Source: Streptomyces sp. NRRL F-525
GTDB taxonomy: Bacteria; Actinomycetota; Actinomycetes; Streptomycetales; Streptomycetaceae
Length of the DNA: 64,000 bases
Assembly (NCBI RefSeq): GCF_000716605.1
Contig: NZ_JNXE01000003.1
Coordinates: forward strand, 186,001 to 250,000
Direction: 5' to 3'
Part shown: in pieces, positions 40,964-49,899 of the stretch
Numbering within the stretch: the first letter of the stretch is position 1
How the letters are laid out: each line of letters begins with the position of its first letter
Position numbers and translations under genes: made by a program
The notes under the pieces: generated by a model
What the model saw: only the letters and a program-made list of their open reading frames with translations
The model's database searches: none
Told to the model about the DNA's origin: nothing

Positions 40964-41822
40964 CCACCGCGCCGCCGAACGCCTCCGCCGTCACGCCGAA
41001 CGCGCGCAGCACCAGCCGGTCGCGCAGGCCGTCCGGCAGGAAACGCAGCAGGGCGAGGGCGCGGCCGTCCTTGCCCGTGGTGGTGAGGGTGGCGGGGCGG
41101 CGGGCGGTCAGGGCGCGGACGACGGCGTCCACGGCCGGAGCGACCGGGCCGAGCTGCTGGCGGGCGGCTGTTGTGCGTACGGCGTCCAGGGCGCGGGCGT
41201 AGTGGCGTCGGGTCGCCGGGGAACCGGCCCAGCCCAGGTCGGCGCTCGCCTTGTCCGCGGTGGCGAAGATGGGGGTGTCCATGGCGCCGGGTTCGACGAG
41301 GGTGACCTTGACGCCTTGGTAGCGGAGTTCCGCGCGCAGGGCATGGGTGAGGGCGGCGAGGGCGGCCTTGGAGGCGGCGATCGGGCCGAAGAACGGCGGC
41401 GGGACACGGGCCGAGACGGCGCCGATGTTCACGATCCGGCCGCCGGACGCCCGTAGCGCGGGCAGGAAGGCGCGGATGACGGTCGCCTGACCGATCACGT
41501 TGATCTCGAACTGGCGGCGCCATGCCTCGGCGGGCGTCAGCTCGACGGGGCCCTGGCCCATGATCGCGGCGCTGTTGACGAGCCCGTCCAGCCGCGGGCC
41601 GACCTGCTCGGCCGCCGCGGCGACGGAGTCCTCGTCGGTCAGTTCGAGCCGGACGGGGGTGAAGCCGGCGTCCCGGAGCGCTTCCGCGTCCGCGGGGCGG
41701 CGGTGGGCGGCGTACACGGTCCAGCCGTCGGCGTGCAGGGCGCGTGCCACCGCGGAGCCGACGCCGCCGGTCGCGCCGGTGACCAGGACGGTACGGGGAG
41801 TGGACGGGGACAGCTCAGCCAC
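40932..41822 (-). CDS. Short-chain dehydrogenase
   Basis: This 296-residue SDR has TGATGGVGSA near the N-terminus and NSAA in place of NNAG. The serine lies in NIGAVSA. The expected catalytic tyrosine position reads PIAASKAAL, so the usual YxxxK tyrosine is not visible; activity may be reduced or changed. The later EPGAMDTPI is typical. GTG 41822 follows AAAGGCGG. It is divergent from an MmyB-type regulator, a pairing that I recall as common, so it is probably the regulator's target. Confidence 0.88.
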   Translation of the reverse strand: MAELSPSTPRTVLVTGATGGVGSAVARALHADGWTVYAAHRRPADAEALRDAGFTPVRLELTDEDSVAAAAEQVGPRLDGLVNSAAIMGQGPVELTPAEAWRRQFEINVIGQATVIRAFLPALRASGGRIVNIGAVSARVPPPFFGPIAASKAALAALTHALRAELRYQGVKVTLVEPGAMDTPIFATADKASADLGWAGSPATRRHYARALDAVRTTAARQQLGPVAPAVDAVVRALTARRPATLTTTGKDGRALALLRFLPDGLRDRLVLRAFGVTAEAFGGAVATESPAARPR

Positions 41823-41857
41823 AAGGGCCGCCTTTCGGCAGGGAGTTGGGATCACCG

Positions 41858-41873
41858 CGGACCTGCGGGTCCG
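41858..41873. promoter_or_regulatory. Candidate operator between SDR and MmyB-type regulator
   Basis: CGGACCTGCGGGTCCG has 6-bp arms around TGCG and lies centrally in the divergent gap. Confidence 0.45.
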
Positions 41874-41936
41874 GTGTCCCTCCCACCCTGCGCCGAGCCG
41901 TTCCCCGTTTGAAGAGTGCAGAATTTACTGGTGCCC

Positions 41937-42788
41937 GTGACACCACCACCAGAAGCCAAGGACCACGGCCGCAAGGCCCTCGCCACCTTCCTGCGGTCCC
42001 GGCGCGAGCGTGCCGACCCGGCGGAGACGGGGCTGCCCGCGGGCGGTCGCCGCCGCACCCCGGGGCTGCGCCGCGAGGAGGTCTCGCTGCTCTCCGGCGT
42101 GAGCCTCACCTGGTACACCTGGCTGGAACAGGGCCGGGACATCAATGTGTCCCCGCAGATCCTGCTGGCCCTCACCCGCGCGTTGCAGTTGGACGACGTG
42201 GAACGGGCGCACCTGTTCCGGCTGGCGGGACGGACCGCCCCCGAACCGGCCGAGCGGTCCCTCCAAGTCCCGGACGCCGTACGGGCGTTCCTGGACACGC
42301 TGATGCCAAACCCCGCCTTCGTCATCGACCGCTGCTTCGACGTCCTGGCCTGGAACCGGGCCCAGGAAGCCATCCTCGGCCCCGCTCTCCTCGACCGGCC
42401 GCGCCGCGAACTCAACAGCGCCTGGCTGCTGTTCAGGGAACCGGGCATCCGTGGGCTGATGCCCGAGTGGGAGGCGGAGACGGAGTGGATGGCGGGCCTG
42501 CTGCGTCAACAGGCGGCGTACGAACTGGACAACCCGCGGTTCGCGGAGCTGATCGCCGAACTGGTCGCCACCAGCCCGCACTTCGCACGCCTGTGGGAGG
42601 CGCACGAAGTGGTGGAGTTCCGCTCCTCCCTGCGCCGCTACCACCACCCTCTCGCGGGTGACATCGAGGTGTCGTTCGTACGGCTCGCGGTGCAGGAGGC
42701 GCCCTGGTTGAGCCTGGTCTGTCACTTCCCGGTGCCGGGCAGCGAGTCGGAGAGGCGGCTGCGCGGGCTGGTTACCCTTCCTGGATGA
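41937..42788 (+). CDS. XRE-family regulator with MmyB-like ligand-binding domain
   Basis: This protein of about 283 residues has an N-terminal helix-turn-helix (RRTPGLRREEVSLLSGVSLT, then WYTWLEQGRDINVSPQIL) and a C-terminal MmyB-like PAS-type domain (NPAFVIDRCFDVLAWNRA; HEVVEFRSSLRRYHHP). This class typically controls a neighbouring oxidoreductase gene; here the divergent SDR is the candidate. TTTACT lies 7 nt before GTG 41937, suggesting a leaderless start; in-frame GTGs at 41931 and 41916 are alternatives. The Nudix gene overlaps its stop by 4 bp. Confidence 0.88.
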   Translation: MTPPPEAKDHGRKALATFLRSRRERADPAETGLPAGGRRRTPGLRREEVSLLSGVSLTWYTWLEQGRDINVSPQILLALTRALQLDDVERAHLFRLAGRTAPEPAERSLQVPDAVRAFLDTLMPNPAFVIDRCFDVLAWNRAQEAILGPALLDRPRRELNSAWLLFREPGIRGLMPEWEAETEWMAGLLRQQAAYELDNPRFAELIAELVATSPHFARLWEAHEVVEFRSSLRRYHHPLAGDIEVSFVRLAVQEAPWLSLVCHFPVPGSESERRLRGLVTLPG

Positions 42789-43282
42789 CCACTACGCAAG
42801 ACTTCGCCACGTACCTCGCGGGTCTCCCCCGCATCCTCGCCGGGGCCGCCGCCCTCTTCCGTGACACCGAGGGCCAGGTCCTCCTCGTCGAGCCCAACTA
42901 CCGTGAGGGCTGGGCCCTTCCGGGCGGCACGATCGAGTCGGACGACGGCGAGACCCCGCGCCAGGGCGCGCGCCGCGAGACCTTGGAGGAGATCGGCCTC
43001 GACGTCGAACTCGGCCGACTGCTCGCCGTCGACTGGGTCTACCACGGCCCGGACTACCCGCCGTTGGTGGCCTACCTGTACGACGGCGGGGTCCTCACGG
43101 CGAACGACCTCAAGTCGATCCAACTCCAGGAGGAGGAGCTGCTGTCGTGGCGGCTCGTCCCGCGCGAGGAAGTCACGGAGTACCTGCCGGGGTCGTTGGG
43201 ACTGCGGGTTCTGGTCGCGCTGGATGTGCTTGAAGAGGGGGCGGGGACCGCGGAGTTGGAGAACGGGGTGCGGGTCGGCTGA
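42785..43282 (+). CDS. Nudix hydrolase
   Basis: This 165-residue protein has a Nudix box beginning GGTIESDDGE, then RETLEEIGL, which fits the Gx5Ex7REUxEExGU pattern and binds the metal for hydrolysis of a nucleoside diphosphate linked to a moiety X. The ATG overlaps the regulator stop (ATGA), so the two are translationally coupled. The substrate is unknown. Confidence 0.9.
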   Translation: MTTTQDFATYLAGLPRILAGAAALFRDTEGQVLLVEPNYREGWALPGGTIESDDGETPRQGARRETLEEIGLDVELGRLLAVDWVYHGPDYPPLVAYLYDGGVLTANDLKSIQLQEEELLSWRLVPREEVTEYLPGSLGLRVLVALDVLEEGAGTAELENGVRVG

Positions 43283-43375
43283 CGCCGAGAGCGAGCAACA
43301 CCGGGCGCGGCCGGGCAAGTTGACGGACATCGGCCGCCCTGCCGCGCAGGGCTCAGCCCTCGACGCCCCGCGGGT

Positions 43376-43576
43376 TCAGCCCTCGACGTCCCGGGGTTTC
43401 ACGTCCACCTCGCGCAGCGCGTCGTCGCGGGCCTCGGCCCTGGCCTCCGTGCGGTGGCCTCGCTCGATGTAGTCACGGACGACGAGTTCGACGGCGTCCT
43501 GCGGGTTGCCCACGCCCGCGAGCACCATGACTTCCACGACGAGAGCCGCGTCCAGCGAGACGGTCACCTTGGCCAT
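43376..43576 (-). CDS. VapB-like ribbon-helix-helix antitoxin-type protein (no toxin nearby)
   Basis: This 66-residue protein starts MAKVTVSLDAALVVEVM and continues to AVELVVRDYIERGHR, with a basic/acidic tail. The layout resembles VapB-type antitoxins, in which a short N-terminal strand contacts DNA. No PIN-domain toxin gene lies on either side, so it is an orphan antitoxin or a standalone small regulator. Confidence 0.65.
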   Translation of the reverse strand: MAKVTVSLDAALVVEVMVLAGVGNPQDAVELVVRDYIERGHRTEARAEARDDALREVDVKPRDVEG

Positions 43577-43643
43577 GCGCGGACGGTAGCACCCGCCGCC
43601 GCGTCCCGGACATCCTGACGAAACCAGGAGCAACTCCCCGCCG

Positions 43644-43955
43644 ATGACGAGCCCTTCCCCCGTGGACGACGACCGCGGCTGCCTGCGCCTGGTCCTCGCG
43701 GTCCCCCTCGTGCTGCTCACCCTTCTCGCCGTGTACTTCTGCTGGGCGGTGCTGACCATCCGCCCGTCCGGCTCCTGGGACGACGACGCGTACGCCGGCA
43801 TCGCGCTCGCGTGTGTGCTCGCCATCGGTGCCGCCGGTGCGGTGGTGGGGGTGTGGCTGCTGCCGTCCGTTCGGCGGGTCATGGGGTGGTGGTGGGTGGG
43901 GCCGGCCGTCGTGTCGGGCCTGGTCGCGGTGATCCGGTACGTGGGAGCCGGCTGA
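43644..43955 (+). CDS. Small membrane protein, unknown function
   Basis: This 103-residue protein has a short charged N-terminus and three hydrophobic helices (about 15-37, 48-70 and 80-98). I do not recognise a family. The start is ATG 43644, with GGAG about 13 nt upstream. It is divergent from the antitoxin-like gene. Confidence 0.65.
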   Translation: MTSPSPVDDDRGCLRLVLAVPLVLLTLLAVYFCWAVLTIRPSGSWDDDAYAGIALACVLAIGAAGAVVGVWLLPSVRRVMGWWWVGPAVVSGLVAVIRYVGAG

Positions 43956-44189
43956 CGACGCGGTGTCCGCCGTCCCGTCGTCGCATGCGCCCGTGGATCC
44001 GTTGCCGCGGTGGATCCCTGTGTGCCGTGGATGCGACACAGCCCCGGGCCGCAGCGCACAGCCGTAGGCCTCAAGAACCCTGGAGTTCGTCCGGTCGTCA
44101 GGCCTCGGCCTTGGCGACACCGATCGATCCCAGGCCCTCCCCCGGAAAGCCGCTCGCCAGTCCCCATGCCAAGTCCCAGCCCCAGCCCC

Positions 44190-44210
44190 GCTCTCCGCTC
44201 TCCGCTCTCC
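44190..44210. repeat. Three tandem GCTCTCC heptamers in a 356-bp gap
   Basis: The gap 43956-44311 holds no convincing gene. It contains three perfect GCTCTCC units (44190-44210), and further upstream three copies of a GTGGATSC-type word between 43992 and 44034. A promoter for the next gene lies near its end. Confidence 0.6.
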
Positions 44211-44239
44211 GAATGTGCGGCAGAACATGATCACCGACG

Positions 44240-44269
44240 TTGACCCCGCACACCCGGCCTGCGCACAAT
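44240..44269 (+). promoter_or_regulatory. Sigma-70-like promoter for the LRV-type gene
   Basis: TTGACC (44240-44245), an 18-bp spacer and CACAAT (44264-44269) lie 43 bp upstream of the ATG at 44312, which also has GGGAGG. Confidence 0.55.
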
Positions 44270-44311
44270 CTGCGGGCCCAAGAGGGCCGTTGGCGACCAG
44301 GGAGGCCCAGC

Positions 44312-45724
44312 ATGTGTGGAGATCGCGGTCACCGCGAGACCATCTCCTCGATCGCGCGAAACCCCGCGGCGCCGGCCGACGTCCTGACCAGGCTGCTGTG
44401 CGAGGAAGCCAAGGCGGCATGGAGCACGCTCGCCCGGCGGGCTCTGCCGGACGAGGTGGTCGACGCCATCGTCGCGCACCCCGACCGCACACTGCGGGCC
44501 CTGCTCACCGAGAACATCTCGGTGCCGGCGGAACAACGCGCCAGGCTCGTGGACGATCCCGATCCGCGCGTCCGCCTCGGTCTGGCCATGGGACCCGACT
44601 GGTTCCGGATCCCCACGCCGCCGCTGCCCCTGTCCGCTCAGCGGCGCCTGCTCAACGATCCCGAACCGAAGGTCCGCCGAAGCGCGGCCTTCTGCCACGA
44701 CACCGCTCCGAGCCTGGTCGCCGGGCTTGCCGACCACCAGGAAGCGGAGCTTCGACAGGCGGCCTGCCGCGAGTGGGCCTCGCTGTCCGAGGACTCCCGA
44801 AGCCGTCTGCTCCACGACGCCGATGACGGAGTCCGCCGGGCGGCCCTGAGCCAGGCCTGCCGCGAGGACGCGGCCTGCACGGACCTCCTTCTCGGCCTTC
44901 CCGACGATCCCGACGCGGGAATCGGCGGCCTCGCCAGGTGGAAGGTGATCCGCTACGGCGCCATGAGCGCGGCGACCGCCGAACGGCTCGCGGCAAGCAC
45001 CGAAGCGACGGACCGGCGGGAACTGGCGGCCAACCTCCACGTTCCCATCGACATCGTCCGGACGTTGGCGGACGACGAGGCGCACAGCGTACGGCTGGCG
45101 GTATCGGTACGCCCCGAACTGACCGAGACGGAACGCGACTCCATCGACGTCACCATCAGCCCGTCCGACCGGCTCGACCCCGTCGAATGGGTTCGTCTCT
45201 GCGCCGATCCCGACGTCCTGCGCCGATGCGCCAAGTCGGCCAACACGCTGCTGCGGCGCAGCGCCGCCTGCAGTCCGCACCTGCCCGCCGACGCCGTCGA
45301 CCTGCTCTCGAAGGACGAGGACCACCCCGTACGACTCCTGCTGTGCGAGAACCAGCCGACCGTCGACGGCGAGGTGGTGCTGCAGACGTATCTGGAATGC
45401 CGGGTCATCACCAGAGGTGCTCTGCAGGCCCACCCGAACTTCCCGCGCGCGGGCAACGGGCAACGCTTCGCCGACGACCCCGATCCGGAGAGGCGCCGGC
45501 TGGCGCTGCTGGACCCTGACGTGCCCGTCGACACCCTGGTCCGGTTGCTTGCCGACCCCGACGATCTCGTACGTGCCAGGGCAACCGCGCACCCCGCGCT
45601 GCCGGTCGATCTCATCCTCGAGCGCTGCGAGAATCCGGAGACCTCCGCCGACGCTCTCAGCAACCCGAGCCTTCCCGTGGAAACCATGCACCGACACCTC
45701 GACACAGCGGGTGTCCCCAACTGA
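44312..45724 (+). CDS. LRV/HEAT-like alpha-repeat protein
   Basis: This 470-residue protein consists of tandem helical repeats of about 23-26 residues, with a recurring [16 protein letters not shown] core (also [57 protein letters not shown] and [10 protein letters not shown]). This is the leucine-rich-repeat-variant pattern common in Streptomyces. No iron-sulfur cysteine cluster is apparent. GGGAGG precedes ATG 44312. Its function is unknown; such proteins are binding scaffolds. Confidence 0.78.
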   Translation: MCGDRGHRETISSIARNPAAPADVLTRLLCEEAKAAWSTLARRALPDEVVDAIVAHPDRTLRALLTENISVPAEQRARLVDDPDPRVRLGLAMGPDWFRIPTPPLPLSAQRRLLNDPEPKVRRSAAFCHDTAPSLVAGLADHQEAELRQAACREWASLSEDSRSRLLHDADDGVRRAALSQACREDAACTDLLLGLPDDPDAGIGGLARWKVIRYGAMSAATAERLAASTEATDRRELAANLHVPIDIVRTLADDEAHSVRLAVSVRPELTETERDSIDVTISPSDRLDPVEWVRLCADPDVLRRCAKSANTLLRRSAACSPHLPADAVDLLSKDEDHPVRLLLCENQPTVDGEVVLQTYLECRVITRGALQAHPNFPRAGNGQRFADDPDPERRRLALLDPDVPVDTLVRLLADPDDLVRARATAHPALPVDLILERCENPETSADALSNPSLPVETMHRHLDTAGVPN

Positions 45725-45803
45725 CACGGGCGGCAGGGGCGAGGCGAGAAGCGCACCCCGATATCCGTTCGCTCCGCGTGGGCAGGCGTCCTACTCTCGG
45801 CCC

Positions 45804-46529
45804 ATGGACAGGCCTCTCGTAGCGATCCTCAGTGGCGCGGGTATCTCCACCGACTCCGGCATCCCCGACTACCGCGGCCCGAACGGCCTCTGGCGCCGTG
45901 ACCCCGAGGCCGAGAAGCTCGTCACCTACGAGTACTACATGGGTGACCCGGAGATCCGGCGCCGGTCCTGGCAGATGCGGCGCAAGAACCACACGCTCCA
46001 GGCCGAGCCGAACGCCGCCCACCGGGCCGTCGTAGAGCTGGAGAAGTCCGGCGTACCCGTGCGGGTCATCACACAGAACATCGACGGGCTGCATCAGCTC
46101 GCCGGGCTGCCCGCGCGCAAGGTGGTCGAACTGCACGGCACCGCGCGGGAGTTCAGCTGCACCAAGTGCCCTGCGCGCGGGCCGATGGCGGACGCGATCG
46201 CCCGGGTCGAGGCCGGGGAGGACGACCCCGCATGCCTGGAGTGCGGCGGGATCCTGAAGTCCGCGACCGTGTACTTCGGGGAGCGGCTCGACCCCGTCGT
46301 GCTCGGCGAGGCCGTCGCCATCACCAAGGCCTGCCAGGTGTTCATCGCCGTCGGGAGCAGTCTCCAGGTGCAACCTGCCGCCGGGCTCGCCGGTGTCGCC
46401 GCCGATCACGGGGCGCGGCTGGTCATCGTCAACGCCGAGGAGACGCCGTACGACGAACTCGCCGACGAGGTCGTACGGGAGCCGATCGGGACCGCGCTGC
46501 CCCGGCTGCTCCACGGACTCAGTGGGTGA
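45804..46529 (+). CDS. cobB: NAD-dependent protein deacylase (sirtuin)
   Basis: This 241-residue sirtuin has GAGIST and GIPDYRGPNGLW (NAD-binding), TQNIDGLHQ, the catalytic histidine in ELHGTA, and two CxxC zinc pairs (CTKC and CLEC). It removes acyl groups from lysines with consumption of NAD. There is no ribosome site; TACTCT at 45792-45797 is exactly 6 nt before the ATG, so a leaderless transcript is likely. Its end overlaps the convergent methyltransferase by 11 bp. Confidence 0.94.
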   Translation: MDRPLVAILSGAGISTDSGIPDYRGPNGLWRRDPEAEKLVTYEYYMGDPEIRRRSWQMRRKNHTLQAEPNAAHRAVVELEKSGVPVRVITQNIDGLHQLAGLPARKVVELHGTAREFSCTKCPARGPMADAIARVEAGEDDPACLECGGILKSATVYFGERLDPVVLGEAVAITKACQVFIAVGSSLQVQPAAGLAGVAADHGARLVIVNAEETPYDELADEVVREPIGTALPRLLHGLSG

Positions 46530-47289
46530 CCCGGAGCTTCGACTGGCCGTGCGGGAGTTGCTCCCAGTCGTCCATGAAGTGGGCGTTCAGGCCGTGTTGG
46601 GCGGTCAGCGCGACCAACGTCTCGGTGCGGTAGTAGAAGTCCTCGTGGAGGACGTGGTGTTCCTCGCCCTCCGTGCGGTCGAAGGTGAAGTCGAACCAGC
46701 CGCCCGGTGCCAGGACGCGGCCGACGTTGGCGAGGCACTCCTCGATGACCGGAAGCGGGGAGTGCGAGAACACGCTGTGCGCGTGGACGACGTCGAAGTG
46801 CGCGTCGGGGAGGAAGCGCAGGGTCAGGTCGTGTACGGGGGTGAGGGTGGGGAGGCGTTTCTGCAGGCCCATCTCCACGAGCGTGTCCTGTGCCGCCGCC
46901 AGGATGTCGGGCGAGATGTCGATGCCGTAGTAGTGCCCGGGGTCCAGGTGGCGGATGAAGCGCCAGCCGCCGCGCAGGTTGCCGCAGCCGATCTCCAGCA
47001 TGCGGTGTCCGGGGCGCAGGCCATGGCCCAGGAGGTAGTCGAACTGCAACGCGCCCAGCGCCAGCCAGCGTTCGCGGCTCGCGCTGCCGACCGCCGCGTC
47101 CGGGTCGGCCCGGGTGTCGGAGCGCATCACGGCGCGGTAGTAGGAGACGTGGTCCGGGTGACGGTGACGGAGCCAGGCGTCCCGGGTGGCACGGGCCAGG
47201 TGGCGGGGCACGCGGTCGGGGTGGCGCAGGGCGTAGGCGATGCGGTGGCCGAGGGCGGCGCGGTTGGCGGTGAGGTTCTTGGTGGGCAC
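46519..47289 (-). CDS. Class I SAM-dependent methyltransferase
   Basis: This 256-residue protein has SAM motif I LEIGCGNLRGGW near residue 95, an aspartate at the end of strand 2 (YYGIDISPD) and FDVVHAHSVFSH as motif II-like. The N-terminal 60 residues are basic and helical. The start is GTG 47289 with GGAAGG upstream. The substrate is unknown. It overlaps the sirtuin gene tail-to-tail. Confidence 0.82.
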   Translation of the reverse strand: MPTKNLTANRAALGHRIAYALRHPDRVPRHLARATRDAWLRHRHPDHVSYYRAVMRSDTRADPDAAVGSASRERWLALGALQFDYLLGHGLRPGHRMLEIGCGNLRGGWRFIRHLDPGHYYGIDISPDILAAAQDTLVEMGLQKRLPTLTPVHDLTLRFLPDAHFDVVHAHSVFSHSPLPVIEECLANVGRVLAPGGWFDFTFDRTEGEEHHVLHEDFYYRTETLVALTAQHGLNAHFMDDWEQLPHGQSKLRVTH

Positions 47290-47456
47290 GGGGTGGTCGC
47301 CTTCCGAGGTGGGGTGCGGGGTGGTGATGCCAGCCTCGGTGCGGGAGTCGGGTCTCCGGCTCGGTCAACGGGCGGTGATCCGGGGGCGGTTCGGGTGATC
47401 CGGATGTCAGCCGATCGGTTGATGCGCCGTCCCGTCCGTCGCGTTAGACACGGAGG

Positions 47457-48737
47457 ATGGGACACACGGAACGGCAGAGGAAACGGCAGAGGGAACGACG
47501 GGGGACGGGACACATCGGTCCGGACGAGCGGCTCTTGCCCGCGGTGGTGCACGGCGCGTTCTTTCTGCTGCTCGGCTCGTCGTTCGTGCGCTTCCTGACC
47601 CGTGACCAGGGTGGGGCGCGCACCAGTTGGGTGCTCGCGCTGTACGCGCTCTTCTGTCTGCTGTACGTCCTCGGGCAGTTCCTGGCCCCGGCGCCCCGCC
47701 CGGGTTCCGCGCCCAGCCCGCGTCATCTCGCCTGGCTGGGCTGGGTGTTCGCCGTCTGGACCGTGCTGCTCGCCCTCGCGCCGAGTGCCACCTGGTGCGC
47801 GATGCCCCTGCTGTTCGCCGGCCTGTACGCGCTGCCCGCGCGGTTCGCGGTGCCGCTGGCCGCCGTACTCACCGCGCTCGTCGTCGCCTCCGAGATACGG
47901 GTGGCCGACGGCGCGCTCAACCCGAACATGATCGTCGCCCCGCCGGCCCTCGCGGCGGTCGCCACCGCCGTACTGGTGCGGTCGCAGCGGCAGGCGGCCC
48001 GGCAGCGCGTCCTGATCGACGACCTGGTCCGCACCCGCCGCGACCTCGCGGCCACCGAACGGCGGGCCGGTGTGCTGGCGGAACGGCAGCGGCTGGCCAC
48101 GGAGATCCACGACACCGTGGCGCAGGGCCTGTCCAGTCAGCAGATGCTGTTGCAGGCCGCCGAGCGGCTGTGGCGGACGGATCCGGAAGCGGCCCACGCG
48201 CACGTGCTCAAGGCCGCCGAGATCACCTCCCGCGGGCTCGCCGAGGCACGCCGGTTCGTACACGACCTGGCACCGGCCGACCTCGTCGAGGACTCCCTGC
48301 CCGCGGCGCTGCGCGCGCTCGCCGAGCGGGAGAGCGGGCCGGGCCTGACGGTGGAGTTCCGGCTCGACGGCGATCCGGGGGCGCTGCCCGAGCGGACCTC
48401 GGCGGCGCTACTGCGCATCGGCCAGGGCGCGTTGGCCAACGTACGCGAGCACGCGGCCGCGACCCGGGCCGCGCTGACCCTGACCTGCCTCGACGACCAG
48501 ATCTCCCTCGACGTCGCCGACAACGGCCGTGGTTTCGTTGCCAGTTCTCCCCCGGTGTCCGCACCCGGCCGGGCGCGCGGCCACGGACTGCCCGCGATGC
48601 GGATCCGGGCCCGGCAGTCCGGTGGCACGCTGAGCGTGGAGTCGGCCCCCGGCGAGGGCACGGTCGTGTCGGTCGCCGTACCTTTCGTCCCCGTCGGCCC
48701 CGGCGTCCGTGATTCCCGTGAGGAGCTCGTCCCGTGA
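47457..48737 (+). CDS. Two-component sensor histidine kinase (NarL-partner type)
   Basis: This 426-residue kinase has about five hydrophobic segments in the first 170 residues, then a HisKA_3 dimerisation helix with the phospho-acceptor histidine in ATEIHDTVAQGL, and a C-terminal ATPase with DNGRGF and GHGLPAMRIRA. TAGACA lies 6 nt before ATG 47457, so it may be leaderless. The response regulator overlaps its stop by 4 bp, marking a cognate pair. The signal is unknown; no obvious target operon is adjacent. Confidence 0.93.
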   Translation: MGHTERQRKRQRERRGTGHIGPDERLLPAVVHGAFFLLLGSSFVRFLTRDQGGARTSWVLALYALFCLLYVLGQFLAPAPRPGSAPSPRHLAWLGWVFAVWTVLLALAPSATWCAMPLLFAGLYALPARFAVPLAAVLTALVVASEIRVADGALNPNMIVAPPALAAVATAVLVRSQRQAARQRVLIDDLVRTRRDLAATERRAGVLAERQRLATEIHDTVAQGLSSQQMLLQAAERLWRTDPEAAHAHVLKAAEITSRGLAEARRFVHDLAPADLVEDSLPAALRALAERESGPGLTVEFRLDGDPGALPERTSAALLRIGQGALANVREHAAATRAALTLTCLDDQISLDVADNGRGFVASSPPVSAPGRARGHGLPAMRIRARQSGGTLSVESAPGEGTVVSVAVPFVPVGPGVRDSREELVP

Positions 48738-49366
48738 GCGCACCCGTACCCGTACGTCTGCTGCTGTGCGACGACCACGCGGTCGTACGGGCCGGACTGC
48801 GTGCGCTGCTGTCCAGCGCGGACGGCATCGAGGTGGTCGGCGAGGCGGGCAGCGGCGAGGAGGCCCTCGCCCTGGCCGCCCGGGTCCGGCCCGACGTGGT
48901 GCTGATGGACCTCCAGCTCGGCGACGGCATGGACGGAGTGACGGCCACGAGGAAGCTGACCGCCGGTGACGGCCCCCGTGTCCTCGTCCTCACCATGTTC
49001 GACACCGACGCCGACATCACCCGCGCCGTGGAGGCGGGCGCCACGGGTTACCTCCTCAAGGCCGAACGCCCCGAGGAACTGTTCACCGCGATCCGCGGCG
49101 CCGCGTCCGGCCGTACGGCACTCTCGGCCCCGGTCGCCGACCGGCTCATGGCGCGGATGCGCAGCCCGCACCCCACCCTGTCCGAGCGCGAGCTCGAGAT
49201 CCTCGGCCAGCTGTCCCGCGGCCTCGGCAACCGGGAGATCGCCCGGGCCCTCTTCATCAGCGAGGCGACGGTCAAGACCCATCTCGGGCGCATCTACGGC
49301 AAGTTGGGGGTGGAGACCCGGTCCGGGGCGGTGGCCGTCGCCCAGGAGCGACGGCTGCTGTCATGA
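48734..49366 (+). CDS. LuxR/NarL-family response regulator
   Basis: This 210-residue protein has a receiver domain (CDDHAVVRAGLRALL; phospho-acceptor aspartate in VLMDLQLGDG; lysine in LLKAERPEEL) and a C-terminal LuxR helix-turn-helix (LSERELEILGQLSRGLGNREIA, given here in short runs as LSERELEIL and LGNREIA; then EATVKTHLG). GTG 48734 overlaps the kinase stop. It is phosphorylated by the adjacent kinase and binds DNA as a dimer. Confidence 0.94.
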   Translation: MSAPVPVRLLLCDDHAVVRAGLRALLSSADGIEVVGEAGSGEEALALAARVRPDVVLMDLQLGDGMDGVTATRKLTAGDGPRVLVLTMFDTDADITRAVEAGATGYLLKAERPEELFTAIRGAASGRTALSAPVADRLMARMRSPHPTLSERELEILGQLSRGLGNREIARALFISEATVKTHLGRIYGKLGVETRSGAVAVAQERRLLS

Positions 49367-49385
49367 CACCGCACCGCCCGGATTG

Positions 49386-49871
49386 CTAGAAGAGCGCCGC
49401 CCCGCTCTCGAAGTCCAGCAGCCGCTGCTTGCGGTCGAGGCCGCCGCCGTAGCCCGTGAGGCTGCCGTTCGCGCCTACGACCCGGTGGCACGGGACGATG
49501 ATCCCGATGGGGTTCTTGCCGTTGGCGAGGCCCACCGCGCGGGAGGCGCCCGGGTTGCCGAGGGCGTCGGCGAGGTCGCCGTAGGAGCGGGTCTCGCCGT
49601 AGGGGATGCGGCGGAGCTGGTCCCAGACCGTCTGCTGGAACGGGGTGCCGTGCAGGCGTAGTTGGACCGTGAACTCCTTCAACTCGCCCGCGAAGTAAGC
49701 CTGTAGTTGGGCTGTCGTCTCGGCGAAGGGGGTGTCGTCGGGGGTGCCGAAGTTCTCCTCCGGGGGGCGGTGGCGCTGGTCGACCATGTAGAGGCCGCAG
49801 AGGGCGCCGTCCTCGTCGGCGACGAGGGTCAGCGGGCCGTACGGGCTGTCGATCACCGTGTGGTGCTTCAT
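49386..49871 (-). CDS. ogt: Methylated-DNA-[protein]-cysteine S-methyltransferase
   Basis: This 161-residue suicide repair protein removes alkyl groups from O6-alkylguanine. The active-site PCHRV is in IIVPCHRVVG, preceded by the helix RAVGLANGKNP and followed by TGYGGGLDRKQRLL. The start is ATG 49871. It lies directly downstream of the Ada-AlkA fusion in the same direction (28-bp gap), forming an alkylation-repair unit. Confidence 0.94.
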   Translation of the reverse strand: MKHHTVIDSPYGPLTLVADEDGALCGLYMVDQRHRPPEENFGTPDDTPFAETTAQLQAYFAGELKEFTVQLRLHGTPFQQTVWDQLRRIPYGETRSYGDLADALGNPGASRAVGLANGKNPIGIIVPCHRVVGANGSLTGYGGGLDRKQRLLDFESGAALF

Positions 49872-49899
49872 AACCTTGACTTTTCTAGTCCGAATGCCC

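Noticed and set aside
43376..43955. Type II toxin-antitoxin pair
   Set aside because: The neighbour of the antitoxin-like gene is a three-helix membrane protein transcribed divergently, not a PIN, RelE or Fic toxin.
44190..44210. Short tandem heptamers as a CRISPR-like or satellite array
   Set aside because: There are only three 7-bp units with no spacers; this is a simple microrepeat.
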